NCBI GenBank assembly: GCA_964602595.1
Contig: CAZRRO010000003.1
Span: forward strand, 1-64,000
DNA: 64,000 nucleotides
Direction of reading: 5' to 3'
Origin: CAIWAH01 sp964602595
Lineage (GTDB): Bacteria > Verrucomicrobiota > Verrucomicrobiia > Limisphaerales > UBA9464
A program made the position numbers and the translations under genes. Position 1 is the stretch's first letter, and every line of letters begins with the position of its first letter. Below, one piece after another: positions 43,916 to 51,342 of this stretch. The notes under the pieces were generated by a model. The model worked only from the letters and a program-made list of their open reading frames with translations, did no database searches and was not told the origin of the DNA.

Positions 43916-43949
43916 AGCCGGCGGACGGCTTTCCCGCCGTCCACGGGCA
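43916..43949. terminator. hairpin downstream of cytochrome gene, terminator or family D-like repeat
   Basis: GGACGGC (43923-43929), loop TTTCCC, GCCGTCC (43936-43942) is a perfect 7-bp hairpin 25 bases beyond the stop of the dihaem cytochrome gene on the minus strand. The loop resembles the TTTCC loop of the family D repeat at 31383. No run of T follows, so a rho-independent terminator is not certain. The rest of the 200-base gap to 43767 shows no gene. Confidence 0.4.
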
Positions 43950-43966
43950 AATCCATCCCGGACGCA

Positions 43967-44755
43967 TCAGGGCGTTTCGGCCGTGGTCCGGAGCGAGAGC
44001 AGGTAGGCGACGAGATCCCAGCGCTCGGATTCGGTGGTGGACTCCAGGAAGCTGGGCATCGGGGTGCCGTTGAGGCCGGTTGCCAACACGCGGTAGAGGT
44101 CGCGCGGCTCGGTGCCGCTCTTGATCGCCTGCCGGGTCAGGTCGGCAGGGACGGCCGGTTGTCCCCACTCGTCCTCCAGATCGGCCGCCGCCGGACCGTT
44201 GCCGCGACCCTCGGGGCCATGGCAAGGCTGGCAGTTCGACGTGAACAGCGCGCGTCCGGCCGCGAGGCGGGGAGCGCGGGTCGCCGCGTCATTGAGCCAC
44301 GCCGGCGGTTCCGGCAACGGCAGGGGCGCGGCGTAGTTCTCGGGTGCGGACCACTTCCGGGAAAAGGTCTTCAGGTATTCGATCACCGACTTCACGTCGC
44401 GGTCGGGCAGGTGCTGGAAGGTGGGCATCGAAGTGCCGAACAGGCCGCCGCGGATGGTCCGCGCGAGGTCGGCGTCGGTCGGCAGGGAACCGGACGGGGT
44501 GGAGCGGAACTTGAAGATGCCGGCGGTGAACTTGCGGGGCCGCGGCACCATGCCGGTCGCCATCTCGCCGCGGCCGTCGCCCCACTTGCCGTGGCAGATG
44601 ACACAGTTGCGTTCGAAGACGAACCGTCCCTCGGCAAGGAGCGAGTCGTCGGGGCCAACTCGCCGCGCCGTCACCGAGTTGGTGGCGGCCAGCAGGACGG
44701 CGCCAAAAAGACCCAGGCCGAATCCAAGGACCGCGCGACGCCAACGGAGGTTCAC
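43967..44755 (-). CDS. dihaem c-type cytochrome
   Basis: A 262-residue exported protein with signal segment VLGFGLGLFGAVLLAATNS. Two haem-binding sites: CVICH (Cys51, Cys54, His55) and CQPCH (Cys175, Cys178, His179), each in a class I cytochrome c fold with later Met ligands (TSMPTFQHL; GTPMPSFLE). Such proteins carry electrons in the periplasm. It starts at GTG 44755 overlapping the stop of the FeoA-like gene by four bases. Confidence 0.88.
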   Translation of the reverse strand: MNLRWRRAVLGFGLGLFGAVLLAATNSVTARRVGPDDSLLAEGRFVFERNCVICHGKWGDGRGEMATGMVPRPRKFTAGIFKFRSTPSGSLPTDADLARTIRGGLFGTSMPTFQHLPDRDVKSVIEYLKTFSRKWSAPENYAAPLPLPEPPAWLNDAATRAPRLAAGRALFTSNCQPCHGPEGRGNGPAAADLEDEWGQPAVPADLTRQAIKSGTEPRDLYRVLATGLNGTPMPSFLESTTESERWDLVAYLLSLRTTAETP

Positions 44756-45039
44756 GCGCGGAAGGTCGGTCGCAGGACCGGCTCCACCAGAATTTGCGCG
44801 GCCACCGCGTTGCTGAGAGCCAGTCGCGCGTTGCAGACTTGGCAGATCAGGTTCGACGATTTGGCGACCAACCGGATGAGTTGGTCTTCGCCGAAACCAA
44901 TCTCACGCAGCCGTTGGCTCACTTCCGGGGCCGTGGCCAGGCGACGGATGCGCACGGTGGCGCCGGTGCGGATTTGGTCCAGCGGGCAGCAGGCGCACGC
45001 GGGAGCGGATTCCCCGGCAGCTTCAAAGGCGGCGGTCAT
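44752..45039 (-). CDS. stand-alone FeoA-domain protein with cysteine motifs
   Basis: A 95-residue protein starting at ATG 45039 (an open frame extends upstream but is low-complexity). After a short tail carrying Cys-X-Cys-Cys (15-18), the FeoA SH3-like domain follows: PLDQIRTGATVRIRRL, SQRLREIGFGEDQLIRLVA, then CQVC and ARLALSNAVAAQILV. FeoA normally supports the FeoB ferrous-iron transporter; no FeoB is in the window. The two Cys clusters and coupling to a dihaem cytochrome suggest a metal- or redox-linked role, which is inference. Confidence 0.7.
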   Translation of the reverse strand: MTAAFEAAGESAPACACCPLDQIRTGATVRIRRLATAPEVSQRLREIGFGEDQLIRLVAKSSNLICQVCNARLALSNAVAAQILVEPVLRPTFRA

Positions 45040-45193
45040 GGCGGGAGATGGCAGCGGGCGCCGGGCCGGCCGGCCACCCGCGAATTGCCCACGTCGGGCC
45101 GCAAATTGCCCGGACGCATGGCTGGCGGCTTGCATTGCGCGGGCGGCGGGGGCTCCCTCCCGCGCCGTGCGGTTACGGGAAGGTTACAGGTTC

Positions 45194-46084
45194 GTGGATT
45201 GGGCCACCCAGGGCTACTTGCTCCTGGTGGCCGTGGTCGCCGTGGTGGTCCACCGCGGGCCTTGGCTGGCGCTGGCGGGGTTGCACCTGGCCGCGCTGGT
45301 GGCGGTGCATGCGTTGGTGCGCCTTGGCCGCCGACCAACCGCTCCTCCGTGGCTGCGTTGGCTGCGGGATTTCTACCCCATCCTGCTCTACTTCGGGTTT
45401 TACGCGGAGACCTGGGTGATGAACCGCATGACTGGCACCCCACGGCTTGATCCGTGGCTAATGCGGGCGGACCAAGCGGTGTTCGGCTGCCAACCGGCCG
45501 AGGCGTTCATGGCCGTTTGCTCGCACCCGTTGCTCGGGGAATTGCTGCACGCTTCCTACCTCAGCTTTTACCTGATGGTCGGCGGGGTCGGCTTCTGGCT
45601 GTCGGTCCGGAATCGCCGGGCGTTTGGCCACTTCGTCACCGTGGTCTCGCTGGTGTTCTACGTCTGCTACGCCACCTACCTGTTCGTGCCTGCGGTCGGG
45701 CCGCGCGTGCTCTATGGGGACACCCCGGAACGCGCCCAGTTTTTCGCCACCTACGGCCATGCTCCGCGACCGGTGCCAGCGGCGCTGGAGGCGGGCCCCG
45801 CCTACCAGGTGCTCGACCTCATCGAACGCCACGCCGAGATCGCCGGGGCGGCGTTTCCCAGCAGCCACGTGACGATTGCCTTCGTCACCGCGTGGTTTTC
45901 GTGGCGTTACCTCCGGTCCATCCGGTGGCCGCACTTGGCGCTCGCGCTGAGCATCTGCCTCTCCACCGTCTACACCCGCGCCCATTACGGCGTGGACGTC
46001 CTCGCCGGGCTGCTGTTCGCCGGGGTGTTGCTGCCGGCGGCGGAGGCCGCCTATCGCCGCTGGGGCTGGACGGAATCGGCGTAG
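45194..46084 (+). CDS. PAP2-superfamily phosphatase, membrane-bound
   Basis: About 296 residues. The long open frame upstream (from 43757) is the shadow of minus-strand genes. GTG 45194 is preferred: GGGAAGG lies 10 bases upstream and a membrane segment starts at once; GTG 45167 is an alternative. About six membrane segments carry the PAP2 signature: motif 2 AAFPSSHVTIAF and motif 3 TRAHYGVDVLAG. Motif 1 (K-X6-R-P) is not clear; the corresponding text is SVRNRRAFGHF or VPAVGPRVLY, as in the inositol-phosphorylceramide-synthase-like branch of PAP2. Probable substrate is a lipid phosphate or polyprenyl diphosphate. Confidence 0.78.
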   Translation: MDWATQGYLLLVAVVAVVVHRGPWLALAGLHLAALVAVHALVRLGRRPTAPPWLRWLRDFYPILLYFGFYAETWVMNRMTGTPRLDPWLMRADQAVFGCQPAEAFMAVCSHPLLGELLHASYLSFYLMVGGVGFWLSVRNRRAFGHFVTVVSLVFYVCYATYLFVPAVGPRVLYGDTPERAQFFATYGHAPRPVPAALEAGPAYQVLDLIERHAEIAGAAFPSSHVTIAFVTAWFSWRYLRSIRWPHLALALSICLSTVYTRAHYGVDVLAGLLFAGVLLPAAEAAYRRWGWTESA

Positions 46085-46134
46085 GGTCATCCGGCCGCTT
46101 GCCAAGGCCGCCGTCCCGCCGCCTCATCGGGACA

Positions 46135-46683
46135 GTGAGCCCCGACTTCGACGAGCCGGCGATTCTCCGGATCGAACATCCCCATGCGAGCCTCTGGACG
46201 TATTACCTCCTCAACGCGCTGGTCATCCTCCCGGCGGCGCCGGTGCTGCTCCCGTATTTCTGGTTCCGCTACCGGTCGATGCGCTACCGGTTCACCGACG
46301 AGGGCGTATCCATGAGCTGGGGCATCCTCTGGCGCCGGCAGACGGTCCTGAACTACGCCCGCATCCAGGACATCCACCTCCAGTCGAACTTCGTCGAACG
46401 CTGGCTGGGCCTTGCCCGCATCATGGTGCAAACCGCCAGCGGCAACGCCTCCGCCGAAATGACCATCGAGGGCCTCAAGGAGTTCGAGGCGGTCCGTGAT
46501 TTCCTCTACTCGAAGATGCGCGGCATCAAGGACCCGGCCGTCGCCGCTGCCCCGGTTCCTTCCCCGGCCCAACCGGACGAACTGGCCGCGACGCTCCGGG
46601 AAGTCGCCGCGGAACTGCGCGAAATCCGGCGCTCCCTCGCCCGCGATCACCACGACGATGCCGCCGGAGGTCCCCATGCTTGA
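46135..46683 (+). CDS. bacterial PH-domain (bPH_2) membrane protein
   Basis: A 182-residue protein starting at GTG 46135. One or two N-terminal membrane segments (YYLLNALVILPAAPVLLPYFWF) precede a bPH_2 domain: YRFTDEGVSMSWGILWRRQTVLNYARIQDIHLQSNFVERWLGLARIMVQTASG shows the typical order, though it is read here in parts. A Pro/Ala linker and a helical C-terminal tail (LAATLREVAAELREIRRSL) follow. It overlaps the next bPH_2 gene by eight bases, so the two are coupled and probably form one complex like YdbS/YdbT. Confidence 0.78.
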   Translation: MSPDFDEPAILRIEHPHASLWTYYLLNALVILPAAPVLLPYFWFRYRSMRYRFTDEGVSMSWGILWRRQTVLNYARIQDIHLQSNFVERWLGLARIMVQTASGNASAEMTIEGLKEFEAVRDFLYSKMRGIKDPAVAAAPVPSPAQPDELAATLREVAAELREIRRSLARDHHDDAAGGPHA

Positions 46684-47593
46684 ACGGGTCCGCGGCCTGA
46701 TCCTGCGCCTGCTCCGGGTGCCCCCGGAACCGCACCCGCCCGCAGGCGATCCGGCTTCCGTCCGGGTGTTCCGCGCGGCGCCGAACTACTTCCGGGTGCG
46801 CCTTGCGCTCTGGACACTGCGGCAGGTGCTCGCGGTGCTGGGCATCGTCGTCTGGCTTGGCGCCGTCGGTTACGGCCGGGCGCAATGGCAGGCCCAGCAG
46901 GCCGCGGCCGCCACTGCTTCCGCGGCCACGAATGCGCCCGTGCTGGAACCTGCCCCGCCCGCTACCAACGCCCCGGCCGCTGGACGCCGTAACCGCAAGC
47001 GCCCGGCGAAGAGCCCCGCCCAATATGCCGGCGAAGTCGCGAAGCGGTTGCCCGGCTGGGCGTTGCCTTTGTTCGTCGTGCTGGAGGTGTTGGCCATCCT
47101 CTTCTTCTTCGTGCAGGCGGTCTTCACCTACGTCGTGCTGCGGCTTGACTACGAGCAGCGCTGGTATGTGGTCACCGACCGCAGCCTGCGCATCCGGTCC
47201 GGCGTGTGGAGCGTGTGGGAGATGACGATGAGCTTCGCGAACCTCCAGCAGGTCGTCGTGACGCAGGGGCCATTGCAACGCTGGCTCGGCCTCGCCGACC
47301 TGCGGGTCGAATCGGCCGGCGGCGGCGGCTCCGCGCATTCGGAAATGCAGGGCCAGAAGCGGTCGTTGCACGTTGGTTTCTTCCATGGCGTGGGCAACGC
47401 CGAGGAAATCCGCGACCTCATCCTCGCGCGACTGCGGGAGTTCCGGCAAACCGGCCTCGGCGACCCGGACGAACGCAACGCGCTCGCGCCGCCGCCAACT
47501 GTCGCCTCAGCCGCCGGCGACTCCGTGGCGGCAGCCCGGGACCTGTTGGCCGCCGCCCGCGAGCTGCGCGGTGCCCTCGCGCGGAAGGCATGA
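46676..47593 (+). CDS. second bPH_2-domain membrane protein
   Basis: A 305-residue protein from ATG 46676. Two membrane segments (VLAVLGIVVWLGAVGY, about 43-58; LFVVLEVLAILFFFVQAVF, about 124-142) are separated by an Ala/Pro/Thr-rich stretch. The bPH_2 domain follows: YEQRWYVVTDRSLRIRSG, MTMSFANLQQVVVTQGPLQR and WLGLADLRVESAGGG. The C-terminal quarter is Ala-rich. Coupled to the preceding gene. YdbT-like proteins of Bacillus protect against certain antimicrobials, but here function is unknown. Confidence 0.78.
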   Translation: MLERVRGLILRLLRVPPEPHPPAGDPASVRVFRAAPNYFRVRLALWTLRQVLAVLGIVVWLGAVGYGRAQWQAQQAAAATASAATNAPVLEPAPPATNAPAAGRRNRKRPAKSPAQYAGEVAKRLPGWALPLFVVLEVLAILFFFVQAVFTYVVLRLDYEQRWYVVTDRSLRIRSGVWSVWEMTMSFANLQQVVVTQGPLQRWLGLADLRVESAGGGGSAHSEMQGQKRSLHVGFFHGVGNAEEIRDLILARLREFRQTGLGDPDERNALAPPPTVASAAGDSVAAARDLLAAARELRGALARKA

Positions 47594-47644
47594 CGCGTCG
47601 TCGGCCGGCCTGAGGAAGGACACCGATTTCGGAAGCACCCGATC

Positions 47645-47797
47645 TTTTGGACTGCGGCGGCAGGCCGCCGCTTTGGCTGCGCGGTAACAGTTTGACGTCC
47701 AGGCAGCCACGGAGCGTGCGGCCTGCAGTTTACCCCTGACGTCAAACTCACGCTCCAAACACGGAGCCAAAGCGGGGCCATGGCCCCGCAGTCCAAA
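47645..47797. repeat. nested inverted hairpin repeat, family C
   Basis: Outer arms of about 37 bases in inverted orientation carry 18-base hairpins with 7-bp stems and 4-base loops: GCGGCGGCAGGCCGCCGC (47654-47671) and GCGGGGCCATGGCCCCGC (47772-47789). Both arms share TTTGGACT before and TTTGGCT after the hairpin when read the same way. Inside is a second pair: GTTTGACGTC (47690-47699) with GACGTCAAAC (47738-47747), and GGAGCGTG (47711-47718) with CACGCTCC (47749-47756). It fills the gap between converging genes. Confidence 0.8.
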
Positions 47798-47828
47798 TGG
47801 CGGCGCACCGGTCCGTTGTCGGTCCGCC

Positions 47829-48887
47829 TTACCACAGGTTCAACTGGCCCGGTTCCACCCGCCGGAAGTTCCCGGTGGTCAGCTGCGGCCAGTTCCCGGC
47901 AATGCCGGCGCGGCGGCAGGCCACGTCCATCAGTTGCGCGATGCGTTCCGCAGCCGGGCCGGTGCCGGTCATGCGGGCGCCGAAGTTGGGATCGTTCAGC
48001 CGGCCTTCGCGCAGGTCGCGGACCTGGTTCAGGACCTTCTCCTTGCGGTCGGGGAAATGCCGGCCGAGCCAGTCCTCGAACAGCGGCGCCACCGCGAACG
48101 GCAGCCGCAGCACCACGCGGCCGGCGAACTGCGCCCCGGCGTCCACGGCCGCCGCGATGAGCCGGGGAATCTCGTGGTCGTTCAGCGCGGGGATGATCGG
48201 CGCGATCATCACGCCCACGGGAATGCCGGCGGACCGCAGCTTGCGGATGGCCGCCAGCCGGGCCGCGGGCGGCGACGTGCGCGGCTCCAGAATGGACCGC
48301 AAGTCCGGGTCCAGCGTGGTGAGCGAGATGAACACCGCCGCGCAGTTGTGCCGCGCGAGTTCGGCCAGCACGTCCACGTCGCGGGCGACCAGCGCGTTCT
48401 TGGTGACGATGCCCACCGGGTTGCGGAATTCCGCGAGAACTTCCAGGCACCGTCGCGTGATCTGAAGGCGCCGTTCCACCGGTTGGTAACAGTCGGTCAC
48501 GCCGCTGAGCGCGATGCCCTCGGGCTGCCAAGACTTGCGGGCGAGTTCGGCCCGGAGCAATTCCGGCAACTTCGGCTTCACGACGATCTTGGTCTCGAAG
48601 TCCAGGCCGGCGCTGTAGCCGAGGTATTCGTGGAACGGCCGGGCGTAGCAGTAGATGCAGCCGTGCTCGCAGCCGCGGTAGGGATTGAGCGACCAGGTGA
48701 AGCCGACATCCGGGCTGTCGTTGCGGTTGAGCGCGGTCTGCGTGTGGTCCTCGATGAACTGGGTGCGCGGCGAGGGTTCCTCTGCGGGATCAAGGTCCGC
48801 CAGCTCCGGATCGGCCTCGCGCCGCGTGGCGAGGAAGCGGTTGGCCGGATTGAAGCCGGCGCCGCGATGGGGATCAGGAGGGTTCAT
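47829..48887 (-). CDS. PA0069-family radical SAM protein
   Basis: A 352-residue protein from ATG 48887. The radical-SAM cluster motif is C-E-H-G-C-I-Y-C-Y (CX3CX2C type) in SLNPYRGCEHGCIYCYARP, near residue 70-85. Further family text: DFETKIVVKP, IALSGVTDCYQPVERRLQITR, VGIVTKNALVARDVDVL and SLTTLDPDL. This is the PA0069/Rv2578c-type, related to spore photoproduct lyase, with unknown substrate. The family is common in Proteobacteria and Actinobacteria as well. It stands alone, facing the PH-domain genes across the family C repeat. Confidence 0.88.
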   Translation of the reverse strand: MNPPDPHRGAGFNPANRFLATRREADPELADLDPAEEPSPRTQFIEDHTQTALNRNDSPDVGFTWSLNPYRGCEHGCIYCYARPFHEYLGYSAGLDFETKIVVKPKLPELLRAELARKSWQPEGIALSGVTDCYQPVERRLQITRRCLEVLAEFRNPVGIVTKNALVARDVDVLAELARHNCAAVFISLTTLDPDLRSILEPRTSPPAARLAAIRKLRSAGIPVGVMIAPIIPALNDHEIPRLIAAAVDAGAQFAGRVVLRLPFAVAPLFEDWLGRHFPDRKEKVLNQVRDLREGRLNDPNFGARMTGTGPAAERIAQLMDVACRRAGIAGNWPQLTTGNFRRVEPGQLNLW

Positions 48888-48962
48888 CGCTGTGTTGCGG
48901 GCCAGTCTGCCCGCCGGCTCGGTCAACGGTGGTCGGAGGGCCGCGGACGAACTGGGCCGGGG

Positions 48963-49727
48963 CTATTCCATGTGTTCGAGATGGTCGCCGATGGGTCCAC
49001 GGAAGAAGAACGCTTCGAAATTGGTTTCGGACAGGAACAAGAAGTCGCCACTCCCGGAGTGCTGTCCCGCAGGCAGATCACGGCGATACACTCTCAGGGG
49101 TGGATTCAGCGGCAACGAAAGACCGCTCCGGCCGGTCATTGCCTTCAGTTTCTCACGGTTTAGTTCAACCAGTTCCGGGCGGGTTGGCCAACGGACTGGC
49201 CACGCGGTAAAGCCGTTGGTGATGGTGGTCCAATCCGCGGGTGAGGCCGTCAAGTGGATGCCCACGGGTCCAGGTTCCGCCGGATCGCGCTTTTGCATCG
49301 AGTAGTCCAATACAACCAGTGATTCCGGTGCTGGCTGCTGCATGAAGTGCTGGAACACCTGCTTCGGCTGCAGGCGATACAGGTCACTTGCAAGCCCCCA
49401 ACCCACCAACGCCAGCACGGGGAGATTCACCCACCAAGAACGTGATTGAGTCCCTAATCGCGTGAAGCGTTCCAGCGCCGCCAGCATCCCATATTGCACC
49501 AACGCGTGCGGCACGCCCAAGCATATGGCGCCCAAGGTTCCCAAAACCAATCCTGCCTCCCATCCCTCGTTCCACCGTGAAGCAAAGGCGAACTTTCCGC
49601 CCACGACGCACCCAAACAAGAGCACCAGTGCCCCAGCGATCAGGGGCCGCCCGCGGGTCCGCCAGCGTGATGGATTGGCATTTTCTGCCGGTGGCGGTGG
49701 CGCCGCGTTGGCCTCCGGCTCCGGCAT
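48963..49727 (-). CDS. membrane protein of unknown function
   Basis: A 254-residue protein from ATG 49727. A Pro-rich cytosolic N terminus (1-25), three membrane segments (LIAGALVLLFGCVVGG, LVLGTLGAICLGVPHALVQYG, WWVNLPVLALVGWGL) and a soluble C-terminal half starting near residue 105 (YRLQPKQVFQHFM). The latter contains LVVLDYSMQKRDPAEPGPVG and FLFLSETNFEAFFFRGP, patterned like a small alpha/beta domain. No family recognised. Its start lies in a four-base overlap region of the glycosylase stop, so the two are co-transcribed. Confidence 0.6.
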   Translation of the reverse strand: MPEPEANAAPPPPAENANPSRWRTRGRPLIAGALVLLFGCVVGGKFAFASRWNEGWEAGLVLGTLGAICLGVPHALVQYGMLAALERFTRLGTQSRSWWVNLPVLALVGWGLASDLYRLQPKQVFQHFMQQPAPESLVVLDYSMQKRDPAEPGPVGIHLTASPADWTTITNGFTAWPVRWPTRPELVELNREKLKAMTGRSGLSLPLNPPLRVYRRDLPAGQHSGSGDFLFLSETNFEAFFFRGPIGDHLEHME

Positions 49728-49729
49728 GT

Positions 49730-50746
49730 TCACCCCTTCGTCAGGAAGAACCCGCGCTGCTTCTCGCTGATGGGCAGTTGCAGGTGTTCCAGCACGGCGA
49801 GCATGTCTTCCCAGACCTTGCGCTTCTCGGTGATCGCCTGGTTCCGCAGCAGGTAGGCCGGGTGGAACGTCGGCATGAGCGGGATGCCGCGGTAGGTCCG
49901 CCAGTTGCCCCGCAGCTTCATGATGCCGTCGGTCTTGCCGAGCAGGCCTTCCACCGCGGTCGCGCCGAGCGCCACGAGGGCCTCGGGCTGGATCAGGTTG
50001 ATCTGCTCGTGCAGCCACGGAATGCAGGTGGCCATCTCATCGGTCGTGGGCTTGCGGTTGCCGGCGGACTGCCCCGGGGTGTCGGGCCGGCACTTGAGGA
50101 TGTTGGCGATGAAGACCTGCTGCCGGCTGAGGCCCATCGCCACGATGATCTTGGTGAGCAGTTCGCCGGCCTTGCCCACGAAGGGTTCGCCCTGCGCGTC
50201 CTCGTCGGCCCCCGGCGCCTCGCCGATGAACATCAGCCGGGCGTGGATGTCGCCCACGCCGAAGACGACGGATTTCCGCGAGGTGACGAGGTTGGGGCAT
50301 TTCACGCAGGCGAGCACGCGGGCGCGCAGCTCGGCGAGGGCGGCCTCCTTGGCGGTCGGGTCCAGCTTGGGCGGGAGCGGCGGCTGGGGCGGAGGCGGAG
50401 TGGCGGCGCGGGGCACGGGAACGGCGATGGGGTTGAGGTTGGCGGCGCGGCTCCAGCGGGAGGCGGCCGCGGCGGAAACGGTCCGCGGGGCTGCCGGCGC
50501 AGGCGGTGGGGCCGTGGGGGCGGCGGTGGCAAAGGTCTCGGCCGGGTCTTGCGCCACGGCCCGGCGAACGGGCGAAGCCGGGGCCGGAGTGGCCGCGGGC
50601 CGGGCGGCGGGCGCTGGGCGACCAAGCGGAGCGACGAGCGCCTTCAGCGTGTCGGGCCGGACGGACACGAATTGCACGCCGTCCTCCCGCAGCCTTTCCA
50701 GGTGCGTGATGGTCGCGTCGAGCAATTGTGCGTAGGCGGCGGACAT
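49730..50746 (-). CDS. family-4 uracil-DNA glycosylase, with long N-terminal linker
   Basis: A 338-residue enzyme that removes uracil from DNA. Cluster cysteines Cys147, Cys150, Cys219 and Cys241 fit the [4Fe-4S] site of type 4 UDG. Motif 1 is GEAPGADEDAQG (175-186), followed by PFVGKAGELL; the substrate motif HPAYLLRN is at 295-302. The first 130 residues include a helix (AAYAQLLDATITHLERLREDG) and an Ala/Pro-rich linker of about 90 residues, longer than in typical UDGs of about 200 residues. It starts 13 bases after the end of another minus-strand gene. Confidence 0.92.
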   Translation of the reverse strand: MSAAYAQLLDATITHLERLREDGVQFVSVRPDTLKALVAPLGRPAPAARPAATPAPASPVRRAVAQDPAETFATAAPTAPPPAPAAPRTVSAAAASRWSRAANLNPIAVPVPRAATPPPPQPPLPPKLDPTAKEAALAELRARVLACVKCPNLVTSRKSVVFGVGDIHARLMFIGEAPGADEDAQGEPFVGKAGELLTKIIVAMGLSRQQVFIANILKCRPDTPGQSAGNRKPTTDEMATCIPWLHEQINLIQPEALVALGATAVEGLLGKTDGIMKLRGNWRTYRGIPLMPTFHPAYLLRNQAITEKRKVWEDMLAVLEHLQLPISEKQRGFFLTKG

Positions 50747-50758
50747 GCGGCGGGCGAG

Positions 50759-51220
50759 TTATCGCGCCCGGTCGCCCGGCGAGGCAAGGTTCGGTTGCGG
50801 CGTCGCGCCGGCCGCCGTTGCGAAGAGTTCCTTCACCGTGGGCCGGACCAGCACGATCAGGGTGAACACGCCGAGCACCGTGCCGATCGGCACGAAGATG
50901 CACTCCACCCCCGCCATCACCAGGCAGAAGAGGTGCCGCCGCCTTTGGGACAGGCACCGGGCGGTGAAAAGCACGAGACCGGCCAGGGTGAGCCCCATGA
51001 GGATCATCGCCGCGGCAAACACCACGAACAGCCAGCCGAACCAAGCCGGAGGCAGCGGGCCATTGAAGCCGAACTGGTCTGGCCGAAGCGCCAGGGCCAA
51101 GCCCATGAGCAGGTGAAACACCGGGAACAGGGAGAACAGGCCGGTGATCCCCGCGAGCACGTAATGGAAGATGGCCAGCAACCGCAGGTGTTCCTGGTCG
51201 GGGTTGAGCTGGGGGTTCAT
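50759..51220 (-). CDS. small membrane protein, unknown function
   Basis: A 153-residue protein from ATG 51220. HLRLLAIFHYVLAGITGLFSLFPVFH is the start of a widely distributed family of small four-segment membrane proteins; further segments are WFGWLFVVFAAAMILMGL, LAGLVLFTARCLSQRRR and IFVPIGTVLGVFTLIVL. Function unknown. It is transcribed with the uracil glycosylase gene (13-base gap). Confidence 0.65.
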   Translation of the reverse strand: MNPQLNPDQEHLRLLAIFHYVLAGITGLFSLFPVFHLLMGLALALRPDQFGFNGPLPPAWFGWLFVVFAAAMILMGLTLAGLVLFTARCLSQRRRHLFCLVMAGVECIFVPIGTVLGVFTLIVLVRPTVKELFATAAGATPQPNLASPGDRAR

Positions 51221-51342
51221 GCCCGACAGCGTGGAAGCTCGCGCCGGCGGCGGCAAGCCTAGCGCGGGCTGGTTACCGTCAGCACCTTGCCGCCGCCGAT
51301 TCCCGCCTTCCTTCCGCGTCCGCGCCGCGTTACTTCTGCGCC

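Noticed and set aside
43757..45193. Long open frame in phase with the PAP2 gene
   Set aside because: It runs over the antisense of the cytochrome and FeoA genes and is low-complexity; the protein-like part begins only near 45194.
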